Shown piece by piece: positions 45,436 through 55,334 of a DNA stretch of 64,000 nucleotides; the stretch's first letter is position 1; each line of letters starts with the position of its first letter. The stretch lies in NCBI GenBank assembly GCA_012861695.1, contig JAAOOA010001616.1, positions 46,048 to 110,047 on the forward strand. The letters run 5' to 3'. Below the pieces are notes generated by a model. The model worked only from the letters and a program-made list of their open reading frames with translations, made no database searches and was not told the origin of the DNA. Source of the DNA: Trematomus loennbergii. Its lineage: Eukaryota > Chordata > Actinopteri > Perciformes > Nototheniidae. Both the position numbers and the translations under genes were made by a program.

Positions 45436-46310
45436 TCTTCTTCTTCTCTCAGTTTTTGGCGGATTGCAAACAACTTTAAGGTGCATACCGCCACCTACTG
45501 ACAGAGTGTGAATCATCATATCATTCCATCTCTTAACTCATGGACGTATATCTATGATCTAATCAAAAATAAATAAATAAACAAAAAACATAAATAAATA
45601 AAACAAAACAACAATCCATGATCTATTCTAACCTAATGTTACATTATTTTCCTACCCCAGTTTCCCTCAGAAAGGTAAACAGTGCCTTTCTGGTAGCTCT
45701 TCCTCCCTCTCCTTCTGTTCCCAGAATACCAACCACACTCCATTCCCTCTCTGCCTCTATCACTTTATCCTTAGTTTTTCTCTTTCAGCTTTATAGATGT
45801 CACAATGTAATAAGATATGTTCCACATGTTCTTTAACTCCACAGCTCCCACACTTGTCACTGTCACTTTTCCCCATGACATACAGAGTACCATTCAATGC
45901 TGTGTGATTTAGTCTGAGTCTAGCTATCATGATTTCCTCCCTTCTGTTTCTTTCTTTATAAATATTCATTGCAATTGTGTTTTGAACTTTATGATACTCT
46001 TTGCCTTTCTGGTCTTTCTCCCACCTTTTCTGCCAGATCTCCATCCCTTTCTTCTTAATCACTGCTTTTCCTTCTCCTTTTCCAAGTTGAACTGGTAATG
46101 TGATTTCCTTTTGTAGTGCACTTTTTGCTCATTTATCAGCACACTCGTTCCCTTTCACCCCCTCATGTGCAGGCAGCCAGCAGAACTGCAGATCTATACC
46201 GCCTCTGTGACGTTAACAGGCTATAATTCAGTTCTATGAGAATGTCTTCTCTGACAGTTGTTGTTGACTGTATGCTTTTTAATATGGACAATGAATCTAT
46301 ATATCACCAC
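45436..46310 (-). pseudogene. I-like LINE 3' end with RNase H
   Basis: The minus strand at about 46190-46090 gives WLPAHEGVKGNECADK, the end of an RNase H domain, followed after a stop by 46062-45760: EIWQKRWEKD...IMIARLRLNHTALNG then KCGSCGVKEHVEHILLHCDI, the post-RNase H zinc-knuckle tail found in I/Nimb-type fish LINEs. An A-rich simple tail (AAATAAATAAA at 45565-45605) lies past the frame's end. GGTGCATACCGCCACCTACT at 45480 is the 3' UTR end. It is truncated at 46310 and inactive. Confidence 0.75.
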
Positions 46311-46560
46311 CCTATCTGGTCTGACCTCTTCAACCGGGACGGGATGTAAGGGTGGAGGAGATCTGTGAGGTACTGAGGGGAGAGGGCATGGAGGGATTTG
46401 TAGGGGAGGAGCAGGAGTTTGTAAGTGATGCGGGACTTGACCGGGAGCCAGTGGAGGTTGAAGAGAGTAGGGGTGATGTGCTGCCAGGGCTTGGTGCGTG
46501 TGAGAACCCTGGCAATTGTCAAATAAATAAACAAATCAAATATCTGTATAGCAATTACAA
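46310..46560 (-). pseudogene. L2-type LINE C-terminal fragment
   Basis: The frame at 46534-46304 reads TRTKPWQHITPTLFNLHWLP, VKSRITYKLLLLPYKSLHAL, then SPQYLTDLLHPYIPSR, the conserved C-terminus of L2-clade ORF2. It is a separate insertion from the I-like LINE it abuts. Confidence 0.85.
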
Positions 46561-46647
46561 ATGTTTGGCATATCTGAAGCTGATGTTCTTGCAGGATTCG
46601 TGCTGTTCGGAGTTTGCATCCTCGTGGTTGATTGCACTTATTGTAAG

Positions 46648-47215
46648 CTGCAGAGGTGGAATAAGTACTCAGATTTGTACTTTAGTAAAAGTAGAAGTAC
46701 TCAGATATTGTACTTTAGTAAAAGTAGAAGTACTCAGATCTTGTACTTGAGTAAAAGTAGAAGTACTCAGATCTTGTACCTGAGTAAAAGTAGAAGTACT
46801 CAGACCTTGTACTTGAGTAAAAGTAGATGTACTCAGATATTTTACTTGAGTAAAAGTAGAAATACCAGAGTGTAGGAATACTCTGTTACAGTAAAAGTCC
46901 CGCATTCAAGATGTCACTGAAGTAAAAGTACAAAAGTATTGGCATCAAAACAGTACTCAATATGCAGATCGACCCATTCAGAATAATATATATGATGTTT
47001 TGATTATAATCATTGATGCATTCATGTGTTTATCACATTTAAATGCTGGATTTATTTGTATTGTGTTGATCATCTCTACACACGGTGGTATTACTATTTT
47101 TATTTATGTTAAAGTGCTGAATACGTTGTCCTTAAGTCGTCAAATTTGTAAAAGTAAAAGTACCTGAAAAACGTAATATTCTGAAAAATGTATGTTATAC
47201 TTTAAAATCATTTGC
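46648..47215. mobile_element. hAT MITE, CAGAGGTGGAATAAGTACTC family
   Basis: The left end CAGAGGTGGAATAAGTACTC is followed by six tandem GAGTAAAAGTAGAAGTACTC-type repeats (46670-46870) and typical subterminal sequence AGTAAAAGTCCCGCATTCAA. The right end is not seen. It may be truncated by the composite repeat that starts at about 47217. Confidence 0.65.
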
Positions 47216-47216
47216 A

Positions 47217-47760
47217 CTATTTACAAAATGTATACCCAGGATTTTGGCCCCTTCCCTGGCTTGTAAAGTGCAGTTATGCGCCATGGAGGTATTCTCCAGA
47301 TCCCTCTCCGCATATAATATACAGCCACCGGATAGTTAGGAAGTCATTCTGCTAACCAAAAGTAGCCCCCCAGATCCCTCTCCGCATATAATATAGAGCC
47401 ACCGGCTGTATATGCCAATGCACATTTACTGTGGTTGGTTTTTCATATTTCCTCGGGTTTCTAAAATAGGGGGACGCATCGGGGGTCTCGGGGAGGGTCC
47501 CATGGGTCCCATTTACTGTGGGAAGTTAAACACATTTACTCGGGTTTCAGCCACCGGCTGTCGGACTAATGACCTTCAGCACTCTGGAGAGCTACATTGT
47601 GAAATCTTGCTACTAATCCATAACTTTTGATAACAAGCTCTGTTCGGTTCAGGCCTTTCTGTACCCCCCATTTCCACGTATCCCGCATCCAATGGTACCA
47701 TCGCCGAGTCTCTAGGACCTCGGGGAGTGGAGTTACGGCAGAGGGTCAGACTCTGAAAAT
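47217..47760. repeat. Outer left sequence of the satellite composite
   Basis: It starts with TTGCACTATTTACAAAATGT followed by CCAGGATTTTGGCCCC and CCTGGCTTGTAAAGTGCAG, which recurs three times at 49570-49790 and in inverted form at 54935-54990 and 55190-55245. An ~85-bp internal repeat CAGATCCCTCTCCGCATATA occurs twice (47295, 47371). Confidence 0.75.
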
Positions 47761-47764
47761 ACGA

Positions 47765-48240
47765 TTTGAGAAACAGGGCTCTGATCAGGGCTAAAGTGTT
47801 AGAAACTGGTGAATCGTTTAAATGCAGGCAGCCGAGTCACTGCTTTTAGCAGGTCTCAGAGAGCCAGAGACCCAGGGTACAGCACTCGCGCTGTCTTACC
47901 CAGAAAACAGGGCTCTGATCAGGGCTAAAGTAACGTTAGAAACTGGTGAATCTGTTTAAATGCAGGCAGCCGAGTCACTGCTTTTAGCAGGGTCTCAGAG
48001 AGCCAGAGACCCAGGGTACAGCACCTCGCTGTCTTACCCAGAAAACAGGGCTCTGATCAGGGCTAAAGTAACGTTAGAAACTGGTGAATCTGTTTAAATG
48101 CAGGCAGCCGAGTCACTGCTTTTAGCAGGGTCTCAGAGAGCCAGAGACCCAGGGTACAGCACCTCGCTGTCTTACCCAGAAAACAGGGCTCTGATCAGGG
48201 CTAAAGTAACGTTAGAAACTGGTGAATCTGTTTAAATGCA
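47765..48240. repeat. 139-bp tandem repeat, about 3.4 units
   Basis: ACAGGGCTCTGATCAGGGCT begins at about 47772, 47906, 48045 and 48184, at spacings of 134, 139 and 139. Units are nearly identical. Confidence 0.93.
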
Positions 48241-48835
48241 GGAGACCTCCAGTGGGACTCTGGTTATTTCACACCTCCAGGGCGGAGACCGGGAAAATCA
48301 CCTATCTCTGCCCGCTCACATAGCCCCCAAGGACGGACTAGAGACCTCCAGCAGAAGTCCCTAACAGTGGGACTCTGGTTATTTCACACCTCCAGGGCGG
48401 AGACCGGGAAAATCATCTATCTCTGCCCGCTCACAGAGCCCCCAAGGACGGACTAGAGACCTCCAGCAGCACTCCCTAACAGTGGGACTCTGTTTATTTC
48501 ACACCTCCAGGAGAGACCAGGGGAAATCACCTCTTTTTGCCCGCTCACAGAGCACCGAAAGACGGACTAGAGACCTCCAGGATGGCTCCCTAACAGTGGG
48601 ACTCTGTGCATTCCACAGCTCCAGCAGAGACCAGGGGAAAATCACCTCTTTTTGCCCGCTCAAAGAGCACCGAAAGACGGACTAGAGACCTCCAGGATGG
48701 CTCCCTAACAGTGGGACTCTGTTTATTTCACACCTCCAGGAGAGACCAGGGGAAATCACCCCACTTTGCCCGCTCACAGAGCCCCAAGGACGGACTAATT
48801 ACCTCCAGCATGGCCCCCTAACAGTGGGACCTCCA
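48241..48835. repeat. ~115-bp tandem repeat, five units
   Basis: CAGTGGGACTCTG recurs at about 48249, 48365, 48480, 48594 and 48711. Each unit includes CCGCTCACA.AGC and GGACTAGAGACCTCC. Confidence 0.92.
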
Positions 48836-48914
48836 TAACCTTGCACACCCTGAGTCCCCGGGCCCCCACAGTTAAGCACTCCCCCACGGACTAAACACAG
48901 GTATTCACACCCAC

Positions 48915-49300
48915 CAGAACCTCGTGCCCCTGGTGACCCTAAAGGGGGTGGATTTTGTGGTGCTTCTATGTCCGCCCATCAGCATCCATATTCGGCCTTC
49001 TTCACGGCACCACCACCCTTTCTGTGGAGGGTATTCTCGTGCCCCTGGTGACTCTAAAGGGGGTGGTTTTTATGGTGCTTCTATGTCCGCCCATCAGCAT
49101 CCATATCGGCCTTCTTCACGGCACCACCACCCCTTCTGTGGAGGGTATTCTCGTGCCCCTGGTGACCCTAAAGGGGGTGGATTTTGTGGTGCTTTTATGT
49201 CCGCCCATCAGCATCCAAATTCGGCCTTCTTATTGGCACCACCACCCCCCTTCTGGGCTGGAGGTTCAAACACTTTAACTTTTGTTCACCCTCCTCTGGC
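48915..49300. repeat. ~117-bp tandem repeat, left copy
   Basis: Three units with CGTGCCCCTGGTGACYCTAA, TATGTCCGCCCATCAGCATC and TTCGGCCTTCTTCACGGCAC. Two long frames across it (48924-49325, 48955-49278) are by-products of the repeat. The same satellite returns at 54180-54545 in the same orientation, on the far side of the recombinase gene. Confidence 0.92.
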
Positions 49301-49850
49301 TTACACCTCCTCCGCCAACACTTGAGCGCTCATCACAGGGTTCAGCACCCCGGTGCTGATGGAAAGTGGCACTTTATCTGCCCCTGGTAACCATCAAGGT
49401 TATTGTTTTTTTTTTTTTTTTTTATTTGAACAAAAACCACAGTACACACAGCCTAAAACATCAACTATTTACACGTTGCAGTAACAAAAACCACAGTACA
49501 CACAGCTAAAACATCAACTATTTACACGTAGCAGTACTGCTGCTATAACAGTACTACTAAATTTTTACCTACGTTTTAAAGTGCAGTTATGCGCCCTGGA
49601 GGTGTTGCACTATTAACAAAATGTATGCCCAGGATTCTGGCACCTTCCCTGGCTTGTAAAGTGCAGTTATGCGCCCTGGAGGTGTTGCACTATTAACAAA
49701 ATGTATGCCCAGGATTCTGGCACCTTCCCTGGCTTGTAAAGTGCAGTTATGCGCCCTGGAGATATTGTACTATTTACAAAATGTATACACAGGATTATAA
49801 TAATAATTATATACACGGTATACATATTCACAATGTTTAGCGGGATTCAG
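49301..49850. repeat. T tract, 45-bp duplication and three ~83-bp boundary repeats
   Basis: A T17-20 run lies at about 49407. CAACTATTTACACGT with AACAAAAACCACAGTACACA is duplicated (49435-49530). Then about three 83-bp units of GTGCAGTTATGCGCCCTGGA / TGCCCAGGATTCTGGCACC follow (49570-49790). Confidence 0.85.
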
Positions 49851-50011
49851 GGGACCAAAGGCGTCTAATTCTTACGGTGCACCAGGGCAAACAGGTTGAG
49901 TCCACGGCCCCTGCCCCATCATCAGGAGTGTCAACCAGCCCCGGTCCCGACTTCATTGGCCTCTTTCCCTCCCGCTTCCGCTTCCGCTGCTGCTGCCGCT
50001 CCAATGACCCA

Positions 50012-52035
50012 TCAGGTGAAGATGATGGAAGCAGTACTGTTATAGCAGCCCTCTTCGGAGGTCTCCCCATCTGACAGCGGTAGACATCCTTCTGATGATG
50101 ATGCAGCTGCTGCCGCATCTGATGACGCCCTGAACATGGAGCGGATTCTCAATGCCTCCTTTATTCCCGGCGCATTCGCGTAGAACCGGTCCGCCGTGGT
50201 TACGTCGTGACACATAAACCTGGCGAGAATCGACCGGCTTTCTGGATCTTGGTGATGCTTGATATTGTCAGCCAGGGCAGTGCGCAGGATTGTGAAGGTG
50301 ACGGCTGTTTCTAGCCCAGCATCAGCCCATGCCCTCTTCAAGTGAGCGTTCAGGTTCTTGGAGGCCCGATTCCCCCTTGTGAAAAGGAAGAATTCATTCT
50401 GAGGACCCAGCAATACCTTTTTAATCCCCATCCACCGCATGACCCAGCTAAACTCCTCTACTGTAAGCGCCAGCTGTGCTTCGCCATATGTCTTGGCCGT
50501 CTTGTGATCCTGCACATGGATGATGTAGCCCTCAGCAGTTCCCCTTATGGCTGCCTCTAAGACCTCACTGTTTTTCATGTTTGCGTACACGCCCGTACGG
50601 TGGCCATACAGGAGGCTCCAATGGAGGGTGAGATAGCCATAGAGAAGCTTCTGGGTGGTTGAGGTCGGCGTGCCGGCCATCAGGTCGAGGAGCTCCGGGA
50701 TGCGCTTCTCAGCGGCCGCCATGGCGGCGAGAAGCTCCGCCTGGCTCGGCAGACGATCCAGTTTGTTCCTCTTCACCTTAAACTGATGTAGAGTGACTGC
50801 CTTATTCAAGTGTTTCATGTTGGCTTTCACCTCTCTCATTATGTGGGTCATATCAGACTGGGTGAGCTTGCACCCCCGGGGCTTTGACTCAGACATGTAC
50901 CCCATGAACTGGTGCACATTCTTCAGGAAGAACTCTGATGTTGTGACTGCCCGGCCCGGCTTTACAATATACTCGCTCCAGCCACGGATCATCTTCATGT
51001 TTCTTAGGAACAGCCAGTCTGACAGGCGGTTAACACCATGGGCCATGTATACTATGAAGTTCTTTATCCGGCTGATCTTCGACACAACATTGTCTTTCTG
51101 TTTTACTGTCGGAGCGACACCCAAACAATGATCCAAGTATGTCTGAAGGTACGCCTCCATGCTTCTAGGCAACGTGATTTCACGCATGGTATTCCCCCGT
51201 CCACACCCAGTGGACCAGTAATTTGAGGGAGAGGGCAAGTCATTAGCCAGCTTAGAGGCACGGGTCTTCCGGCATACAGGGGTCTCGCTACCGGAGGCTA
51301 CTGCAAACATGACAGTTTCCACCGGGGTCTTCACAGGGGTCTCGCTACCGGAGGCTACTGCAAACATGACAGTTTCCACCGGGGTCTTCACAGGGGTCTC
51401 GCTACCGGAGGCTACTGCAAACATGACAGTTTCCACCGGGGTCTTCACAGGGGTCTCGCTACCGGAGGCTACTGCAAACATGACAGTTTCCACCGGGCTT
51501 CACAGGGTCTCGCTACCGGAGGCTACTGCAAACATGACAGTCTTCACCGGGCTCTTCACAGGGTCTCGCTACCGGAGGAAACTGGTATATGACAGTCTTC
51601 ACTGGGCTCTTCACAGGGTTCTTGACCGGTCTCTTTCCACCGGAGGCTACTGCAAGCATGACAGTCTTCACTTGGCTCTTCACAGGGTTCTTTACCGGTC
51701 TCTTCCCACCGGAGGCTACTGCAAGCATGACAGTCTTCACCGGGGTCTTCACAGGGGTCCGCTACCGGAGGTTACTGGGGAATGCATGACAGTCTTCACC
51801 GGGGTCTTCACAGGGGTCCCGCTACCGGAGGTTACTGGGGAATGCATGACAGTCTTCACCGGGGTCTTCACAGGGGTCCCGCTACCGGAGGTTACTGGGG
51901 ACTGCATGACAGTCTTCACCGGGGTCTTCACAGGGGTATTGCTGCCTGAGGCTACTGTGTTTATGCCGGAGGTACTTGGGATTGCCAGGCCCTTAAATCG
52001 TATACATTCGTCCTCTTCCTCAAGAACAGCAGCAC
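50012..52035 (-). pseudogene. Tyrosine recombinase (Crypton-like) with minisatellite N-terminal region
   Basis: The main open frame is 51493-50012 (493 codons). Residues 100-260 are an alpha-helical SAM-like/core-binding region (SMEAYLQTYLDHCLG...). Residues 280-445 are the catalytic domain: LLYGHRTGVYANM (Arg299), VQDHKTAKTYGEAQLAL (Lys331), FTILRTALADN (Arg404; the usual His of HxxR is Thr401), ARFMCHDVTTADRFYAN (His429, nucleophile Tyr438). This R-K-R-H-Y set defines tyrosine recombinases, and its style matches Crypton-type recombinases of fish; DIRS/Ngaro is less likely because no RT is present. Upstream, 51500-52035 reads the same strand through 57-72-bp repeats (TPVKTPVKTVM) to AAVLEEEDECIRFKG at the junction with the inverted copy, where the true N-terminus has been lost. 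Frameshifts lie in the repeat part. A KRKREGKR-rich tail exists in another frame at 50118-49837. Confidence 0.8.
51296..51965. repeat. 57-72-bp minisatellite inside the recombinase gene
   Basis: About eleven units sharing GGTCTTCACAGGGGTC, CGCTACCGGAGG and GACAGT. Perfect 57-bp units lie at 51303-51480, diverged ones toward 51960 (about 60 bp). Most are multiples of three. Several units encode T-P-V-K-T-P-V-(K/E)-T-V-M on the minus strand even where the DNA has diverged. Confidence 0.9.
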
Positions 52036-52637
52036 GGTAGCGAGACCCCTGTATGCCGGAAGACCCGTGCCTCTAAGCTGGCTAATGACTTGCCCTCTCC
52101 CTCAAATTACTGGTCCACTGGGTGTGGACGGGGGAATACCATGCGTGAAATCACGTTGCCTAGAAGCATGGAGGCGTACCTTCAGACATACTTGGATCAT
52201 TGTTTGGGTGTCGCTCCGACAGTAAAACAGAAAGACAATGTTGTGTCGAAGATCAGCCGGATAAAGAACTTCATAGTATACATGGCCCATGGTGTTAACC
52301 GCCTGTCAGACTGGCTGTTCCTAAGAAACATGAAGATGATCCGTGGCTGGAGCGAGTATATTGTAAAGCCGGGCCGGGCAGTCACAACATCAGAGTTCTT
52401 CCTGAAGAATGTGCACCAGTTCATGGGGTACATGTCTGAGTCAAAGCCCCGGGGGTGCAAGCTCACCCAGTCTGATATGACCCACATAATGAGAGAGGTG
52501 AAAGCCAACATGAAACACTTGAATAAGGCAGTCACTCTACATCAGTTTAAGGTGAAGAGGAACAAACTGGATCGTCTGCCGAGCCAGGCGGAGCTTCTCG
52601 CCGCCATGGCGGCCGCTGAGAAGCGCATCCCGGAGCT
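52030..52637 (+). pseudogene. Inverted partial copy of the recombinase gene
   Basis: This plus-strand segment is, as far as I can compare by eye, identical to the reverse complement of about 51295-50690. The translation is the same from SKLANDLPSPSNYWSTGCGR to AAAEKRIPEL. It then breaks off at GAGCTC and runs into the 128-bp satellite. It carries only the core-binding part (about 190 residues) and no catalytic residues. With the minus-strand gene it forms inverted arms of about 600 bp around a spacer of about 735 bp. Confidence 0.9.
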
Positions 52638-53390
52638 CACACTCAACTTTGGTGATAACCGGGGAAAGGGGTCAAAATGTAAAAATTATACCCCAAAACA
52701 GTGCCTCATGACCCCGCAGGAGTCCCCCGCAGACTCCCCTGACATTCCTCCATGGTCAAAATCACTCAACTCAACTTTGGTGATAACCGGGGAAAGGGGT
52801 CAAAATGTAAAAATTATACCCCAAAACAGTGCCTCATGACCCCGCAGGAGTCCCCCGCGGACTCCCCTGACATTCCTCCATGGTCGAAATCACCCAACTC
52901 AACTTTGGTGATAACCGGGGAAAGGGGTCAAAATGTAAAAATTATACCCCAAAACAGTGCCTCATGACCCCGCAGGAGTCCCCCGCGGACTCCCCTGACA
53001 TTCCTCCATGGTCGAAATCACCCAACTCAACTTTGGTGATAACCGGGGAAAGGGGTCAAAATGTAAAAATTATACCCCAAAACAGTGCCTCATGACCCCG
53101 CAGGAGTCCCCCGCGGACTCCCCTGACATTCCTCCATGGTCGAAATCACCCAACTCAACTTTGGTGATAACCGGGGAAAGGGGTCAAAATGTAAAAAATA
53201 CGCCCCAAAATAGTGCCTCATAATCGGGTAGAGTCACCTGGAAAGTGCCCTCGCATTCCTCCATGGCTCAAAATGTCGAACTTAAACTATTTTGAGAACC
53301 AGGAAAATGTAAAAAATACGCCCCAAAATAGTGTCTCATAATCGGGTAGAGTCACATGGAAAGTGCCCTCGCATTCCTCCATGTCAAACT
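52638..53390. repeat. 128-bp tandem repeat, about 4.5 units plus diverged edge
   Basis: CAACTTTGGTGATAACCGGG begins at about 52644, 52772, 52900, 53028 and 53156 (period 128). Two shorter diverged units (GTGCCTCATAATCGGGTAG and GTGTCTCATAATCGGGTAG) finish it at 53210-53390. Frames across it are artefacts of the repeat. Confidence 0.95.
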
Positions 53391-54175
53391 TAAAGTATTG
53401 GGAGAACCAGGCTGGGGGGTCCTTGTGCCACAAAATTAGGCCCACTCAGAGTGCTTGGTGAGCGGATACATTCTTCCATGATTTGCAACAGCCGTTTTTT
53501 TTCTGAGTGCACCCAAAAACTGGGTTTCCGATTTCGTGCGGACGGTAGTCTGAAAAGTATGGATGAATCTTTTTCACAGGGTAGGGGAAATGAAGCCCAA
53601 GGACCTTTTCCCCTTCTCCGTTGCACCAACCATCGGAGAAGGGGAAAAATCGGCCCGAAGCGCCAAACACCTGGCCCCTTCTCCTGTTGGCATTCAGAAA
53701 AAATTTGACAATTATAATATTTTAAGATATAATTAAGCGTTTTCTTCACTTTTTTTGCTTTCCACGGGTGGGGGCGCCTGGCAGGCCACCTATGAGCACC
53801 CAAATTCGGCCTGGATCATCCAGGATTTGTGGGCTAAGCTCCATAAACTGACTAAATCACCCAGAGAGGTCACCTTTCTAGCCCAAATATATATAATACA
53901 AATACATTTAAATAGTAAAAGGTGCACTTGTGCTCTGCATTACCCGGAATTTTATTTTCAAAGCCCCATGATAGTGATTAAAAATCATTTTCATGGGAAA
54001 AAGTGTTAAAACGCCTGATTAAATTATATGCAGGACCCCAGTGAGCTCCAGACTATGTGCATTGTGTTGGGGAACCATATAAATGATAGAATAAATGCAT
54101 TTAAATGCAAAAATAATGATTTAAAATCATTTTAGCGGGACAATTGTGGAGAGGAGCCTGAAAATGACTCTGCAG
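53391..54175. other. Composite interior, unique-looking, with one hairpin
   Basis: No gene family is recognised. 53606-53648 forms a 15-bp stem (TTTTCCCCTTCTCCG / CGGAGAAGGGGAAAA) with a 13-base loop. Two weakly similar stretches (53880-54000, 54050-54150: AAATAATGATTTAAAATCAT and ATAGTGATTAAAAATCATTT) suggest an old duplication. Confidence 0.6.
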
Positions 54176-54547
54176 CAGGCCGCCTATGAGCACCCAAATT
54201 CGGCCTTCTTCACGGCACCACCACCCCTTCTGTGGAGGGTATTCTCGTGCCCCTGGTGACTCTACAAGGGGGGTGGTTTTTATGGTGCTTATATGTCCGC
54301 CCATCAGCATCCATAGTCGGCCTTCTTCACGGCACCACCACCCCTTCTGTGGAGGGTATTATCGTGCCCCTGGTGACTCTACAAGGGGGGTGGTTTTTAT
54401 GGTGCTTATATGTCCGCCCATCAGCATCCATATTCGGCCTTCTTCACGGCACCACCACCCCTTCTGTGGAGGGTATTCTCGTGCCCCTGGTGACTCTACA
54501 AGGGGGGTGGTTTTTATGGTGCTTATATGTCCGCCCATCAGCATCCA
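54176..54547. repeat. ~119-bp tandem repeat, right copy
   Basis: Three units of the same satellite as 48915-49300, here with TAYAAGGGGGGTGGTTTTTA. Their flanks differ from those of the left copy, so the satellite has either been transposed or marks both sides of one duplicated unit. Confidence 0.92.
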
Positions 54548-54870
54548 GAAAGAGGACACATTGGAGCACACATTGACCCAGGAAAGAGTGCTCGAAACGT
54601 GGCTAAAGCATAGTCAAACTGTGGGGTAACATGTTTCAAATGACAGCACACTGCTGCTTGTTGGCAGGCTGACTCACTTCACTTGTCTCACACACACCCA
54701 GGGGGGAGAAAGAGGACACATTGGAGCACACATTGACCCAGGAAAGAGTGCTCAAAACGTGGCTAAAGCATAGTCAAACTGTGGGGTAACATGTTTCAAA
54801 TGACAGCACACTGCTGCTTGTTGGCAGGCTGACTCACTTCACTTGTCTCACACACACCCAGGGGGGGAAA
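54548..54870. repeat. 160-bp direct repeat, two units
   Basis: AGAAAGAGGACACATTGGAG starts at 54548 and 54708. The two units differ at only a few positions. They end in CTCACACACACCCAGGGGG. Confidence 0.95.
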
Positions 54871-55028
54871 GATAACACTTGTACCCAGGAATAAGTGTTT
54901 GAAATGCGGGGAAAAGTTGTTTGAAATAGTATAATATCTCCAGGGCGCATAACTGCACTTTACAAGCCAGAAATAATGTTTAAATGGTCGGGGAAAGTAT
55001 TTTTAAATGTCTGGAAGAGAGTTTAAGA

Positions 55029-55137
55029 CAGTCATTTTGCACAAAATCATTTAACATAGACGCTCTCCTGAAAATGCACAGAATATGTGCTTTTTCAGGA
55101 GACCGTTAATGTTAAATGATTTCGTGCAAAATGACTG
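55029..55137. repeat. 109-bp imperfect hairpin
   Basis: The left arm CAGTCATTTTGCACAAAATC-ATTTAACAT...CTCTCCTGAAAA pairs with the right arm TTTTTCAGGAGA...ATGTTAAATGAT-TTCGTGCAAAATGACTG. The arms are about 45 bases each with few mismatches and a loop of about 14 bases (TGCACAGAATATGTGC, itself palindromic). Confidence 0.88.
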
Positions 55138-55189
55138 GCTAAAACCCCGGAATAAATGTTTGAAAAGCGGGGAAAAGTTGTTTAAAATA

Positions 55190-55260
55190 GTCTGATATCT
55201 CCAGGGCGCATCACCAAAAATGTACAAGCCAGGGAAGATGCCTGAATCCCGGATACTTTA
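55190..55260. repeat. Inverted right-end boundary sequence of the composite
   Basis: ATATCTCCAGGGCGCAT, ACAAGCCAGGGAAGATGCC and TGAATCCCGG form the reverse complement of the left boundary phrase at 47232-47295 and 49600-49760. A second inverted copy is at 54935-54990. Confidence 0.75.
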
Positions 55261-55334
55261 GGTCTGTCACTTAGGGTGACCGCACCACTCCGACGCTCCC
55301 GAGAGCGGACGTCCATTGTTTGTAAGGCACCTAA

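Noticed and set aside
48924..49325. Frames of 107-133 codons rich in RPSSRHHHPFCGG
   Set aside because: 117-bp tandem repeat read in frame; same at 54186-54629.
49837..50118. Separate basic protein (KRKREGKR)
   Set aside because: Overlaps the recombinase C-terminus in another frame; more likely a frameshifted tail or chance than an independent gene.
50012..52035. DIRS or Ngaro retrotransposon
   Set aside because: A tyrosine recombinase is present, but no reverse transcriptase, RNase H or gag-like frame lies in the 8-kb composite.
51309..52040. 243-codon plus-strand frame (TVSTGVFTGV repeats)
   Set aside because: Antisense reading of the recombinase-gene minisatellite. The minus strand keeps the peptide and joins the recombinase.
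52638..53225. CRISPR-like array of evenly spaced repeats
   Set aside because: Units are identical throughout with no variable spacers, in a eukaryotic genome; this is a plain satellite.
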